A stretch of 64,000 nucleotides of DNA from Amyelois transitella. Lineage: Eukaryota > Arthropoda > Insecta > Lepidoptera > Pyralidae. The position numbers and the translations under genes are program-made. The stretch covers positions 6,634,001 to 6,698,000 of the forward strand of contig NC_083520.1 of assembly GCF_032362555.1 (NCBI RefSeq), in the 5' to 3' direction. Positions 52,601-64,000 of this stretch are shown here, one piece after another. The notes beneath the pieces are model-generated. The model saw only the letters and a program-made list of their open reading frames with translations. It did not search any database and had not been told where the DNA came from. How positions within the stretch are numbered: the stretch's first letter is position 1; each line of letters opens with the position of its first letter.

Positions 52601-55600
52601 TACCTGCTTGCTAAAAAATCTTACTGCTAATGAAACTTCTTTGAGAACAACGGGAAAGATGAAGCTTTCCTTTTTCGGTAGAAAACACAACCATAAAACT
52701 AACGCGCATTACACTGGTTTGTTAGTTTGGTTAAAGCTAAATTTATTATTTGCAACCATGTTGGGTTTTATCAGCTTTCCGTGGTAAGGAACATAGGAAA
52801 ATGAGGATCTTTCCAAACGTGAAAAACCGATCAAATTATTGTGACTAATGCTTCCTTGTTTTATTAACTTATGGTCAAATACGCATCGCTGTAACGCAAA
52901 TAACCAACTTGGCAAATCAACATTACTGATCACTCTACCGCATTCTGTCATTATATTTGTTCAACTGGTATTGCTTACAGATTGAATATTACCTTCCTGA
53001 TGCTACCCATAAAAATCAGAGTATTACCTTATTATTCTGCTGGGCTATAAGTTTGAAAGATCTGATTAGAAATTATGATGTAAGAGAAATGTGTGTGTAA
53101 CTAAAATTTAAAGAGTATGTCCTATCAACGTATCCGAACTATGATGAAGAGAGATTATATTTTCGTGGCTGGTTTTTTTTTGTGGCAATTTTTTTCATCC
53201 ATTCCGTCCATTATCTATTTAAGTATTTCATGTACAATATTTATAGGTATATAAGAGATGATTGAAACAGCTGAACAAGCAGAGTTTGTGAGCATAGCCA
53301 ACTTCGGACCTCGTTATGTCGTTTTATGCTTTCAATAAAATTGACATTTAAGTTTTTTCTTATGGTATATAAGGAAAAAGTTTGTTTGATGAGAAAGATG
53401 GACTAAAACTTTCCAATCAGGTTTAGGAGTTCACTATCCTTATAATTATTTTTTAAAATTTCAGGTCTCTTTGCTGATCAACAATGCTGGAGTGGTGTCA
53501 GGGCAGTACCTGTTGGAAACACCGGACCACCTCATACAGAGAACCTTTGACGTCAATGTACTTGCACATTTCTGGGTAAGACCTCTTTCACTTTATAAAA
53601 CTTTTTTATAGCGATTTTCCTTTAAATACTGAAAATATAATATAATTGCTGTGTATTGTCCATGAGTTGTCGTTAACTAATATCTACAGAGAGAAATACA
53701 TTAGTTCTATTCTGTTGGAAAGCAAACGACCTGCATAATTGATTTAAGTATTTAATGTACAATAAAATGAAAATTGTCAATATAATAAATAATAGATAGA
53801 TGTCACGCCATTGTAGAGATACAAACAGTAAAATTGACTTATTTAAACATGAGCGTTAAACAAAGACGTTGATGATAATTTAATGTTTAAAATCTGAGAA
53901 TCTCCGAGGCATTTATTTGATGACTGACATTCGGAGAAACTATTACTATGTCCATTTATCTTCGTTTAGGATAATGCGTGAATGAAGATCATCAAGACTA
54001 TACGAGTAGGAGAACACTTGTGCTTTTCTACCTTTACATTATCTGTTAAGCTGTTTTGTTGTATGAAATAAAAACTTATTTTTATAAAAAGAAAGCCAAT
54101 TAACAGTCTCCTCAGTTAAATATAAAAGTACATTAAAGTCCAAGAAACAAAATCTATGACCCAGATACTATAAAAAATTAAAAAGAAGAATCTTGCAACA
54201 TCTTTATATTATATAAACTTATGTCTATGTATGGTATTGTTTTGTTAGCTGATAAAATTCGCCCTTTCCCATACTCCCTTATACTTTACAGACTGTGAAA
54301 GCCTTCCTACCGGCCATGATAGACCACAACGACGGTCACATAGTGACCATTGCGTCCATGGCTGGTCACATCGGAGTGGCCAAACTGGTGGACTACTGCT
54401 CCTCAAAGGCTGCAGCTTGTGGCTTCGACGAGTCTCTAAGGATGGAGTTGGACGCTAGAGGAGTGAAGGGTGTTTCTACATCACTCATCTGCCCCTTCTT
54501 TATAAGGTCCACCGGCATGTTTGAAGATGTTAATGCAAGGTGAGTATAATATAAAAGTCTTAAATCAAAAATCATCTTCTCATACGATCTTCGTTGACTC
54601 CTTCGATACATTAGCTTTGATTTAATCATGTAACTCTACACAGTTTAAATCTTTTCATGTACACCATCCGAGAGGAGACCTGCTCTCTCTGTCTCGTCTA
54701 TATCTAATCTTCTCTCGGTTTTTATCCAAAGATCTTTGGTTACCCGAAGTGACGAAGAACGACATATGCCTTATCACGCTTCAAGATTAAACCCTCTGGT
54801 GACTGGTGTAGTAACTTAGGTATTTGAAACTCAACATCATTTAGTTTGGGAAACACTGAATCTCTGATGAATTTAAAATTAGGAAGAAAAAGGAAAAGCA
54901 AGCAACATCGGTCATAAATAATAGTATCTCTATATATTGTGTCTGTGGAATTTTATTTAGTTTTTGTCAATGCAATAGTAATAAATCACTAAAGTATTAC
55001 TTTATCAACCTAAACTGGAAACTAAGTACTTTTATTAGAAAACAGAAAAAAGTACTGTAATGAAGATCAGATTGCATTATTTTTTCCTCATCCATATTTA
55101 TCCATGATTTTAACAAATTAGTAATACTTGCATCTAACTACTAAAGGAATCTAGGTAATCTATATTTTTAATGGTATTTTGATAGCTGTATATTAGTATA
55201 ATATTCAAGTCAATTTGGGACACGGGCCGAAGATAATGTGATGTTTAATAGGTAAATTAATTAATATTGAGTACCTTCTTAAGATACATAAATGGCATTA
55301 AAATAGAGCACATTTGTGATCACGAGCACAATAGGAATTTTATTGAAAAAATATCAAATACAGTAAATTTTTTGTATGTACCTATTGTGAAGGGAAAAGA
55401 TGACTAATCGAATTTAACTAATGGCAGAAGCTGAAACCAAACTTAACATACAAATAGTTATTATGACGCAGACTGTCCCGTAGGGAAATAACATGGTATC
55501 TAACGACCTCTTCAAAGGCAGCAAATTTTTGGGAATAGTCAATATTTAAATTAAAGAAAAAAGTAGTTTTAGCTTTAGTTTTAATTTGAGTTCATTTTTA

Positions 55601-57045
55601 TTATTAAAATACAAAAATCTATGACATCTAGGTGCTGACTTTAAAAAAACTGTTTTAGTAAGAAACATTACCGCTGTTATTCCAGATTGGTCCCGCAATT
55701 GAACTCCAACGATGTAGCAGACCGCGTGGTGCTCGCCATCCGAACCAACGAGCCCATAGCTCTCATTCCAGGACTCTTCAGAATCCTGTTGCCCATGAGA
55801 TGGTATGTATATATTTAGGAGACCGCCATTTCTACTAAAGTATACGCATATAGGTTGACACAGAGTCCGTTGTCGTCGTAAAAGGCTACAAAGAGAATAG
55901 GCACATTCTCTAGTGCACCTTTTGGTGTTTTCACCATGATCGAATATGAGTTATGTTTCCCTGCAAAAGTGTCGCTGAGGTTAGACGGGATTTGCTTCGT
56001 GTAAAAAACTGACTCACCTTATCCAGGATCATAGTCAAAAGGCGCACCCCGCGCTCCTCTTCAAATAGGTAAGGTTTATAATGTGTAACAGGGATTAATG
56101 CCAGGAGTAATGAGACGAAGAGGTTACGACAGAAATTGTATCCACCATTTGTCTCAATATACAATAAAGCCTACAGTAATTTAAAGTGTGTTAGTAATGC
56201 ACAGTTCTCGGAACATAAGTTGAAACAATTTATCAAAGAGTCAAGCCTAATGTGAAATGTAACTGCTACATATTCTTCACAATTTTTCTTTACAAACACG
56301 AGTATACTATGACGAAATGTAATTATGGATCATTCGAGAAAAATAAAATGTTCAATAAAACTTTACATCATAGTACCAATGTCGCCGACCTTAACATGGT
56401 TATAACAACTTTTGTGCTGACTATGTAACTATGTTACGTGATGTGAGATATATTATTATTTCAACAATTTAACTCTAGCGATAATAAGTATTTTAAATAA
56501 ACCAACGTACTAGATTGTACACACGTACTCACCTAGTATCCAGTAATAAGGATAAAAGTCTCCGGTATTAATCCCGAATTAAAGTTAATCAGTAAACCTT
56601 TTCAAAGGTCGTTTTATGATTATTTATTTATCGTCATATTTTAATATATTTTAGATTGTTACAAAATCTAACTATATAGTATGTTGTGTGACCAAAACAG
56701 TAAGTAGGTATTTTTATTACTTTTACTTACAGTAGATGTTTCTCAAAAAATTTCGAAGTTAATACGCTTCGTGTAAAAACCTAACTTGCCCAATGCAGGA
56801 TCGTTGTCAAAGCGTAGCTTCTCCATGTTAACTCACAACTTGTTTACTTCTCCAGGATATTCCCATGGAAAGTGATCGCAGATTTCGTCCGCGTGATCGT
56901 CCCGGACGCGGCGCCGAGCGCGCCGCCGGGCGCGGCGGGCGCGGCGCGGGCCGCCAGCGCGCGCGCGCCGCCGCGGCCGCCCGCCAAGGGGGACGCGCGG
57001 CCCGTGTCGCTCGTCCCGCCCGACCGACCCGACAGACGAGTCTGA
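34626..57045 (+). CDS. SDR-B: short-chain dehydrogenase/reductase, SDR16C-like, with Ala/Pro-rich C-terminal tail
   Basis: Six coding exons: 34626-34932, 51581-51705, 53465-53575, 54292-54539, 55686-55802, 56856-57045. All keep frame, giving 365 aa. The first coding exon begins after an acceptor at 34531, so there is an upstream untranslated exon. A hydrophobic anchor spans 33-51, TGGGGGLG is at 73-80, D98 in WDIN suggests NAD(H), and NNAG is at 150-153. The catalytic residues are S203, Y216 and K220 (YCSSK). [11 protein letters not shown] matches the retinol/hydroxysteroid dehydrogenase group. After the conserved [15 protein letters not shown] the protein ends in about 48 residues dominated by Ala, Pro, Arg and Gly, encoded by extremely GC-rich DNA. 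It is longer than SDR-A by this tail. The first coding intron is 16.6 kb. Substrate unknown; by family, an all-trans-retinol or hydroxysteroid. Confidence 0.92.
37275..37321. repeat. hairpin with perfect 21-bp arms and 5-nt loop
   Basis: The arms 37275-37295 and 37301-37321 are exact reverse complements (AGAGAAACCACTGAACTTATA on the left) around the loop TAAAT. The flanking bases do not pair. Confidence 0.9.
38880..38955 (-). repeat. RTE LINE 3' end fragment
   Basis: CATAAAATCACGCCTTTTTC, CGGAGGAGTAGGCAGAGACT and ACATC match the antisense LINE 3' end. It is followed by a TCTATTCTATTCTATTG tract near 39,010-39,025. Confidence 0.8.
39533..39699 (+). mobile_element. internally deleted Helitron-like element, family 2, 167 bp
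   Basis: Starts TCACTACATAGTATAAAG after an A and ends GGGGCGGGTCGCTAG before a T. It keeps both ends of the 23,925-24,306 element but lacks its middle. Confidence 0.7.
40120..40380 (-). repeat. short RTE-partner, nearly full length
   Basis: Runs from CATACATATAGTCACGTCTA, through AAAGACTGAAAGGCCACGTT, AGTGACAGATTGCTAGCAC and TCGGCTTTTACGACATCAAT, to GTGCCGGAATCTACATAGCA. One of the most complete copies in the window. Confidence 0.75.
40490..40640 (+). repeat. tRNA-SINE fragment
   Basis: ATAAGGTGAGGGAAAATATC, GTAAAAAACCTACACATTC and AGACAACAGAATG match the sense SINE body (GGTGAGGGAAAACATCGTAA). The head is poorly preserved. Confidence 0.6.
40737..41050 (-). other. open frame of unknown origin
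   Basis: A minus-strand frame of about 105 codons beside an RTE fragment, with a non-repetitive, protein-like composition (for example [19 protein letters not shown]). I do not recognise it. It has no clear start, domain or splice context, and its N-terminal part runs antisense into the RTE fragment at 41,055. It may be a chance frame or a fragment of another retroelement. Confidence 0.25.
41055..41297 (+). repeat. RTE LINE 3' fragment
   Basis: GGAAGGCCTAGACGAACGTA corresponds to the GRPRRTY block of the LINE protein. It continues through CGTAACCGTCGAGCTTGCAT and GGCAAGTGGAAAG to a TTTTATGTACGTATG tail. 5'-truncated, with frameshifts. Confidence 0.85.
45600..45665 (-). repeat. possible SINE head remnant with B-box-like sequence
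   Basis: The complement of 45,610-45,635 reads GCAGGTTCGAATCACGG, an RNA polymerase III B-box. No cloverleaf can be drawn around it, so a tRNA gene is not supported. A decayed SINE head is the simplest reading. Confidence 0.3.
46824..46990 (+). repeat. Helitron-like element, family 2, 3' end missing
   Basis: TCACTACATAGTATAAAACA, AAAGTCGCTATTTTAGTCTG and AGAGTGATTCAAGAGGAAGG match the 23,925 copy. The terminal CGGGTCGCTAG is not present. Confidence 0.6.
47310..47455 (+). repeat. RTE LINE 3' fragment
   Basis: GGTCAGGTGAAGAGTACCCT, GCCTGCATGAAGAGTTATGA and GTGGCAAGTGGAAAGATATA follow the C-terminal coding block and 3' end of the LINE. It is diverged, with small insertions. Confidence 0.75.
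48860..48975. other. CpG-rich patch
   Basis: GATACGCGCGGAAATG and CTGCGCGGCGGAGCGGTGCG stand out in AT-rich intron sequence. A short open frame on the + strand crosses it (ending [19 protein letters not shown]), but without splice or domain support. Possible regulatory or alternative first-exon region. Confidence 0.3.
49425..49635 (-). repeat. tRNA-SINE body and 3' end, headless
   Basis: TTCTTCCTTCTGATG, GGAGAGGAGCCCAGATTGCT and TTCCTTACGATGTTTTCCAT align with the + strand view of the complete SINE at 8568-8943, in the same orientation. The tRNA-derived head is missing. Confidence 0.75.
51115..51290 (-). repeat. short RTE-partner copy
   Basis: TGTCACGCTTATATTTCTTG, GGTAGACAGAGCCAACAGTC and AGGCCACGTTCAGCTGTTTG are close to the family consensus. 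It lies 290 bp upstream of SDR-B coding exon 2 and lacks the CCGGGAACCACACGGC end. Confidence 0.75.
55935..56070 (+). repeat. tRNA-SINE body fragment in SDR-B intron 5
   Basis: TTTGCTTCGTGTAAAAAACT, GACTCACCTTATCCAGGATC and AAAAGGCGCACCCCGCGCTC match the sense SINE (TTGCTTCGTGTAAAAACCTG, then CAAAAGCATACCCGGGC), opposite in orientation to the 8.6-kb copy. Confidence 0.75.
56762..56825 (+). repeat. tRNA-SINE body fragment next to the last SDR-B acceptor
   Basis: GCTTCGTGTAAAAACCTAAC, then CCAATGCAGGATCGTTGTC and AAAGCGTAGCTTCTCC, the same block as at 55,935. It ends about 30 bp before the acceptor at 56854-56855. Confidence 0.65.
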
Positions 57046-59885
57046 TTCATTATCATATGGACTCAAGTGACAATAAGGCCACTCTATGCTATACTTATAC
57101 GTATAACTATGAGTGAGCGATCGATCAATACAGTTTTCAATAAGGGCTCTGACAGATGGACGACCGTTTATTTATTGCGGCTATCGAAGGTCAAATTAAA
57201 ATGACTTTATGAAATTTAATTGTAAACGCGTGTTTATATTAATCTTTAAGTATGTATTGAATTTGAATTTCTTTCGATTTTATTGTAGTAACAGCAGGTC
57301 ACGGGAATTAAACATTTCCTTCACATTACGTGGTACTTAGTAACGTGCAACATATCTGTAGGCACTTCAGTACGCATTTGCTCGTGTGTAAGAGCCTTAT
57401 TGTACTTGAATATGCTGTGGTTGTGGTTAGTTCATAGCATTTTTGGACTTTTACCTGGGTGACCTCATCACCTGAATATTGTGATTTGCCAGATTAGTAC
57501 GTAAAAAAATATTTTGTTAATTAGAAATTATAACAGAAAATAAAATGCGGCCTTAATCCATTTAAGGCCCAAAGCTTTTCCTGTGCGCTAATGATAAGAA
57601 ATGGGCCTTGGAATTCAAACGTTTTTGTAGTCATTCACTAACCAAAGTGATACAAAAAAAATATATTGTATAAATATGTAATCCAATAAAATATATATCA
57701 CGTCATAGCGATTGTTAAGAAATTACAAAATTTATTTTATTTAATTTTAAGCTAGATTAATGTCATATTACAATGACAATTATCTGTGGTATTTAGTCAA
57801 TATTAAGGTAAAAGTAATATGTAAACATATAAAGGATATTCGTAGTAGTAGACAAATGTTATTTTTTACTACATGTTGTAAATGGCTCCGAGTAAAAGAA
57901 AAATTAAATTTCATCGTTAAGTACTTACGTGAAATGACGTTTGTATGAAAAATTGAACATTATATTTTTAAAGGCACATCTAGGTCTGCTGCATTCAATT
58001 GTCAATATTTAAATATAACAAAATGAACAGCAGCTTTGTTACTGTACATTATATTGCATACTTCGAGTTAACGAACTTTACAGATCCCTTTTCTCATTTC
58101 ATTAGTTGAACTTTAGTATTTTATAGTCACACGGTTAAAGGAAATAAAATTTACATTAAAATCACAAGTAAATCATTAAGTAAAAATTAACGTGATATAA
58201 GCTCATCAATGTAATTATTGAGATCTGGTGAAGTGTTGCCATTCTGCTCAAATTACCGATAAGTATGTAAATATAGTCGTTATACATCTTACATCTATTT
58301 TATATGTATACAATTTCAAATGTGTTATTGGTCTTCCTATATTGGGTAATTGTTTGGCGGTTAAGTTTGAATTATTCTGAAGTTTCATAATAATGTTGTC
58401 GACGCAGGGGTAAATAAATTTTTGTATAGGTACTTATAAAGAAGTTACCAATTCAAATAGTGTTAAATAATAATATTTAAAGATAACCTGGACATAATGT
58501 TACATTTAATAAATCATCATTAAGGCTAAGACCCAGGGTAATACTAATATTATTACGATAATATTATTGCATATTTTGATAAAGTCGGTTATGTTAATAT
58601 TAATGTACACATTTTATAGGACTATGTATAGTAAAAAGGTACTTACTCATTTTGTCAAATATATTTTGGATATATGTTCATGCGCAACAAACACATGTTA
58701 ATGAATTAGTTTTTTTTTAATATATAAAGTTTACGCAGTTTTTAATATTGCATATCAACCGATTTAGACAAAGTATTTAAGTGGATTTATGTATGTAATT
58801 GAAGATCTACATTTCCAATTTTAAGAAAAACCTAATGTGGTTCAGTTAAAAAATATAATATTCCTACAAAATATGTAAAATAAACCTCTTCATAAACGAC
58901 CACAATTCAAAGCCGACTAAAATAAATGTTTTAAGAAAACAATAAAAATAAGACCATTTCAAAGTTGTTTTAATCATTTTAAGTAACAGATTTATATTTC
59001 TTAATTAAACATAATTTATTATAGTGTTACATTAGGAACTATCTAAACAATAAGTCATTATATTGGTAAGTACAAAATTTATGCAAAATTGGAGACTAGC
59101 GACTGTAAAAAGATAAATCTAAATAATAATCTTAATATTATATATATAATAATTTAGGATATAACATTTTAATAGAAAATTTTTAATAGTGAAGAAACTA
59201 GCTGATGCAAAATCTTTCAAAAAACAATTACAATGAATGAAAAAAAATTTAAAATATTTACAAAAACTTTTCTTTGGACTTAAGAACAGTACGTAATTTT
59301 TTACATAATACTTATATTATGACGTATATGAATAGCATTTTTAGTTCATATCATCATAAAATTCTTTAAACTAACCGTAGACTAACCAATTTAACCATAC
59401 CTACGTTAAGTTGAAAACCATTAAAAAGTACTTAAGATTTGATGTTTAGGATGGTAATAATTATCAAAGAGTTGTACAGCTAGGCACGGTAATTTCTTTG
59501 ACATAAGCAAGAAGATTTAAATACGTGATAACTTCAAATTTATATATTTATAGTCTTTATAATTTTCTCTCAGAAGTAGTTTATAGTACGAAACGTTGTG
59601 CCACAAAACGCTTTATTATATGTTAAAAATATTATTTTGGTGAGATTAAATGGTAGGTACCGAAAAGCTTCATAAAATTGTGTAATAACCCGTCACAATA
59701 TAGGACCGGCCAGTTAGTTTTAGTTAACTTCCGTTCACAATCCCAGTATTGATGTATCAATAAAAATCATTGATAGATAAACTTCATTTTTATTTATTTA
59801 TTTATATATATTTATATTTATATATTTATATTTATATATATTATATTTATATATATTTATATATATTTTGAACATACACTTTTAA
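57046..59885. other. convergent 3' flanks of SDR-B and integrin beta
   Basis: AT-rich, no recognisable gene. Possible SDR-B poly(A) signals are AATAAA at 57539-57544 and AATAAA within CCAATAAAATAT near 57,683. For the integrin (minus strand), AATAAATAAATAAAAATG at about 59,783-59,804 is a plausible signal. Confidence 0.45.
59787..59875. repeat. TTTA/TATAT simple-sequence tract
   Basis: About 90 bp made only of A and T in TTTATATATATT-like units, just beyond the integrin stop codon. It would be transcribed as part of the integrin 3' UTR unless a poly(A) signal ends the message earlier. Confidence 0.85.
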
Positions 59886-62800
59886 TCATTCCATTTTATC
59901 TCTAGGAAAGTCTTCGGGCATTGTGAACTGTGAAATCGGAGACTTATAAATCGGATTCATCTCCTGATAGTCCATCTTGCTCATTTCAGCTTCCTTAACA
60001 AACTTAGCGTAGGCCCTTCTATCGGACATGATTTGAAGGCTTTTGACTATCAATATGACTACAATTCCTGCGACCACTATGCACAGCATGATAGCGAATC
60101 CTACGTTCATGATCCTAGCGCTGCTGACTTGGGAACATTCCTTGCTGCGTATGACGATCTCCATGTCAATAGACTCTTTGGTGGCCGCAGCGTAAGTATA
60201 GCGGTATTCACAGTCTTTGAGCCGGTATATGCAGCTAATGTCGTTGATGTTAGCTGCTTCTGAAAATACAGCAAAAAATTATTTTCTTAAAATAAAAAGA
60301 GGATAGGTACTCATTGACTGATATATTAACGCACAGTTTAAACCCCCGGGTGTAGAGATTAGAAATTTGGTATGAAAGGTTATGTGGTTTAGTGAATAAT
60401 TCCGAAAGTACCGGCGGAATCGAAATCAGTTAAGGTTTTATGAAATATAAAAAGTATAGATGGGCTTCTGAAGAACAATATCCTTACAAATTATTATTAA
60501 ACAATTAAAACAATTTATGTTATGTTATTTGTATTTGTGTACGTTCATGATTCAAAATCTGTTAAGTTTCACAGTAAGTATTTCTTATATTTATCCACCA
60601 CAAACCACAACCTAGAACTCCGATATCGTTTGTCTAACTGCGCAGGCGGCGGTTAGCTAAGCGCCGTGATTAGCCCACATAAACACAAATGACACTTTCC
60701 ATGGTTTCATCTAACCGCTTGCAATTTCAACCGTTGATTATAGCGTTCATGCTAATGCCTCGTTTAGAGTTGGTTGGCCTATGATTAATTTTCTTAATGT
60801 AGAACGATGGGGACAAAAGACCGCTGAGGCACTTTCGCCGTCTAGTTCATTAAAATCCATACTTCGTCACGAAATTAACAATAAAATAATGGAGATGATG
60901 ACAAAAATTGACAAATGATTTTTCTATTTACGTAATAATTATTTGTATTGTAATCGAGATAAAAAAAATTAGGAAGCAGTAATGGCTATAGACACCAAGT
61001 TTCATTACATAACATATAATCACATCTATATCCTTCGCGAGGTAGACAGAGCCAACAGTCATCAAAAGACTGAAAGGCCACGTAACGTTGTTTGAGTTAA
61101 CCATCGCATAAAAGAGGAAGTATATAAGCTTATTCCTTAGTCGCATTTTACGACATCCATAGAAAACAGATGGAGTGGTCCTATCCTTTTTTCTTTTGAA
61201 ACCACACGGCACATGGGTTGTTAAGAGAAACATGGTTTGTTTATTATACATACCTGTACTGTTAAAGCTCTCCACTACAGTGTAGTTTACACTGGATATA
61301 GTACACGAGTCGACACACGTGTCGTTGAGGTGACACGACACGCACGGCTCGGCGGTGGTACACAGTGGGTTCTGACACGTGGCGCACGTCTCGCAGTACG
61401 TCCCCTTGTACCTCGTCGGTGGGGTGTCATCGCTCCATGAACATATACATTTGCCTGGAATCAAAAGAAAATATCTCGCTTACTACGAAATCTCCCAATT
61501 ACGAAAGTAAAAATACGACGCGTAAAATATACCGATGATGGTAGGTATATCAATGTTGCTTAGTTCGTAATTGGGTATAAATTGCACTATTTTGCCAGAT
61601 ATACCTAGAAATGGATTTCGGAGCAGACCTATTGAGTTTAGAATGGTCTAAAACACGCAGGATCTGATAGATTTCCAGTTTGCAATCTCAATGTTCATCT
61701 GTGGTACATTTTGTGCAACTATTGAATTGCTTGACACTGTTGAATTCTGTATTAAAATGAAAACGCTACACACCGCATTCACAGGAGCCATGTCCCGAAC
61801 AGACTTCGTCGCTGCCCGGCGCTAGACAGGTCTCGTTGCTGAGGGCGCAGTCACACGCGGAGCCCCCCCAACCCTCCGCGCACGCGCACTGGCCGCACAC
61901 GCAGGAGCCACGACCAACACCACCGCATTCTAACCCATTTTCACTGTAACAAATACATAAAAAAATTATTCCTTTTTACCTGATAAACACAGAAGCTAAG
62001 TAAACTTTTTTTCTGCTTGCCAAAACATAATAAAAAAATATCAACTCCGGCCTGTTCGATTCGTACAATCTGCATAGATAATCAACCAAATGACAAGCGC
62101 GAAAAAAAATTACTTCTCTAAACTTAAGCAGTGCATTTTCTGATCTCTATCATCGGACTGAGCAACTCATAGTTTCTTGATACAAAACTAATTTAATACA
62201 AGAATATTGTACTGTACACGTACATGCTCACATCACAAGCCTGGCACTGGCAGTACCGCCCCTGGTAGCCCGGGTCGCACTCGCACCTCCCGCAGAGGCA
62301 GTCGCCGGCGCCAGAGCAGGTTCGACTCGCGTTGGGGGCGCGACATTGCATCATCAGCTCCGCGGACGCGGTGTCGTCCGTTATGGAGCAGTCGCAGCTA
62401 GGGCCGGACCTGTCGATTGGTAAAACAATTTGCTTTTTAAGAAATATAAGGCGTAAATGACGAAGTAATGTTCTCAATTAAACTGGGAATTGATTCTTAG
62501 CCGAGAAAGAACTTGGTGAAGACTTGTTGAAGTTTAGGTCTTCTTAGATGTCGAGCCTGCATGAAGATGTGATAAATATGGATGCAGCAAAAGAAGTAGA
62601 TATGCAGGAATCCTGACAATTAGAAAGATAGAGTCTGCATTTCCCTCTGGGGAAGAGTCGTGATTTTGTGTGCATGGTTAAATAAATGTCATAGTGGCAA
62701 AATAATAAAGATGGTCAAATCCAACGAGATTATATGGACCTACATGGTTTTATTCAGTCTTTTATTCCTCGCTACTTTGGCCCGAGTGACCGCGATACTT

Positions 62801-63966
62801 CAAAAAACTGTAGGACTTAACGTAACTTTTACCGCTTTTTTAAGAACTCACAAAATTCGACTGAACGACTTTTCTATCACAAGGTATTATAAATTAATAG
62901 CATTCTCACCATCCCTTATCACACTGGCAGACTCCGCAGACAGGATGCGAATTCAATGGACAAGACATGGAGATGTCTTTGAGCTGGTCTCCGGAACAGT
63001 TGCAGCCGCACTGGACCTGGACCTCCAAGGCCAGCGTATCCTGACCCAGTTGACTTTCTATGATGTTGATATCCTCGTAGTACTGAAATGACAATTAATT
63101 ATTAATCGATTTAAAAAAGGATTTTAAAACAGAATAACTATAACGGAAAAGCCTTTATAGTTAGAAATTTTTAATATAATTGTAATTAGATTTGTCTAAA
63201 TTTAGTTGTGGCTATATTGTTTCATGAGATGGGTGAGGTGCATATCTAGTAATTATACAGCAATAAATAACACATTGTCGAAGCAATAGATTTACACACT
63301 ATTTTGCAACAAAACCATGTTGAATCGATGCTATTGACCGCTCATGGCCTTTAAGGAATACCGAAAGATTTGTTACCGACTTATTCAATTGAATCAAAGG
63401 AATTTATATAGCCCATTCATAGAGATCTTATCCTAGATGATACTATTAAGATATTATAAGATAAGGTGATACAAATTAGTCTATTGAAATGATATACGTA
63501 GTCGCTGAAAAGAGTATAGAACACCTTTCTCAATTCGTTTGAAAGATGATCCTTACAAATTGAACGTAATTTATTTTGATTGAACAATTGGAAAAATTAA
63601 ACAATATTGGGGACCACCTTAAAATATTTGAACTTACATAATATTATTATGTGTAAAATTTCTTCACGAAAATTAGATAGATGGTTGTGATATTTCCTAG
63701 TATGGGATATTAATACATGTACCTATCTACTAATATTTTTATAGAATCAGCAACTGATAGTTATGAAAAAAATTGGTAAGACCATGGTTTGATTGGTTGA
63801 CTTATGAATACCTATAAAAGAATTCAAATTTATAGAGACGCTTACCGTTCTAAACTCAGAACAAGATTCCAAAGTAATGTGCGCTTCGTAATTCAACGTC
63901 ATTCCGTATTCGACGCCGGTGCACCGAGTCGTTTCCACCAACGGTCCATCAGGCACTCCACAGTCA
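59886..63966 (-). CDS. integrin beta subunit, divergent, 3' part (5' end outside window)
   Basis: Exons read downward: 63966-63846, 63082-62910, 62409-62232, 61943-61774, 61454-61254, 60259-59886. Encoded in order are the end of the hybrid region (CTGVEYGMTLNYEAHITLES), four cysteine-rich I-EGF modules (CGCNCSG..CQCDKGW, CRAPNASRTCSG..CQC, GLECGG..GSACDC, CSGHGSCECGKC..YCETCATC), a beta-tail domain, a transmembrane helix (GFAIMLCIVVAGIVVILIV) and a cytoplasmic tail (SDRRAYAKF, NPIYKS). DRR-x-x-AKF and the proximal NPxY, the talin-binding site, are kept. The usual second NPxY is absent and the tail ends PEDFPRDKME. It would pair with an alpha chain at the cell surface for adhesion or haemocyte functions. 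The junction 62232/61943 does not keep frame with GT-AG splicing (see findings). It is more divergent than the main insect beta-PS type, perhaps beta-nu-like. Confidence 0.9.
61005..61215 (-). repeat. short RTE-partner in integrin intron
   Basis: ACATATAATCACATCTATAT, GAGGTAGACAGAGCCAACAG and GATGGAGTGGTCCTATCC, ending at AACCACACGGCAC. Nearly complete but with a shortened middle, and 39 bp from the exon ending at 61254. Confidence 0.75.
62515..62680 (+). repeat. RTE LINE 3' fragment in integrin intron
   Basis: GAGCCTGCATGAAGATGTG, then GAAAGATAGAGTCTGCATTT and CTGGGGAAGAGTCGTGATTT match the sense LINE 3' end. It is antisense to the integrin. Confidence 0.75.
63083..63845 (-). other. integrin intron, nothing recognised
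   Basis: AT-rich; donor at 63844-63845 and acceptor at 63083-63084 (minus sense). No repeat family from this window is evident. Confidence 0.6.
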
Positions 63967-64000
63967 CTGAAATACTTAATTGTCATTGGTCCCTCGTTTG

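Overview
The window looks like a stretch of moth or butterfly (Lepidoptera) nuclear genome. It is AT-rich, its genes are broken by GT-AG introns, and it is littered with insect-type transposon debris: a tRNA-headed SINE family, an RTE-type LINE with many 3' fragments, short Helitron-like elements ending in CTAG, and a hAT relic. There is nothing bacterial: no operons and no CRISPR array. The species cannot be named from the sequence alone.

Layout: (1) 1-5.2 kb is intergenic. It holds a 50-bp perfect palindrome and a nested transposon pair, a hAT remnant inserted in the loop of an element with 472-bp terminal inverted repeats. (2) 5,401-8,494 (+) is a complete six-exon gene for a chitinase domain-containing protein 1 (CHID1/SI-CLP) orthologue of 394 aa. 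(3) 8,568-8,943 is a complete SINE with a 14-bp target-site duplication. (4) 9,572-14,007 (-) is a complete six-coding-exon short-chain dehydrogenase, here called SDR-A (323 aa, SDR16C/RDH10/RDHE2-like), with a probable non-coding first exon near 15.9 kb. (5) A second, paralogous short-chain dehydrogenase, SDR-B (365 aa), lies on the + strand in coding exons from 34,626 to 57,045. A candidate untranslated first exon and CpG-rich promoter sit near 19.7-20.0 kb. Its introns are large (16.6 kb between coding exons 1 and 2) and full of repeats. (6) 25,088-28,499 (-) is an almost intact RTE-type LINE with a 12-bp target-site duplication and one in-frame TAG. (7) 59,886-63,966 (-) is the 3' part of a divergent integrin beta gene: end of the hybrid region, four I-EGF modules, beta-tail domain, transmembrane helix and cytoplasmic tail. 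It continues beyond the right edge.

How the genes relate: SDR-A and SDR-B are arranged head to head. They share four of five coding intron positions and phases, so they look like an old inverted duplication. Both are predicted membrane-anchored NAD(P)-dependent oxidoreductases of the retinol/steroid dehydrogenase type. CHID1 (secreted, GH18-like fold without the usual catalytic residues) and the integrin are functionally unrelated neighbours. CHID1 is convergent with SDR-A, and SDR-B is convergent with the integrin.

The most notable points are: the nested hAT in a foldback element with paired TGCCAGAC motifs 30 bp apart; the evidence that an abundant short repeat shares both ends with the RTE LINE, and so is probably its non-autonomous partner; the shared intron plan of the two dehydrogenases; an extremely CpG-rich exon giving SDR-B an Ala/Pro-rich tail; and an integrin exon junction that does not keep frame with ordinary GT-AG splicing. 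I saw no wholly new protein system.
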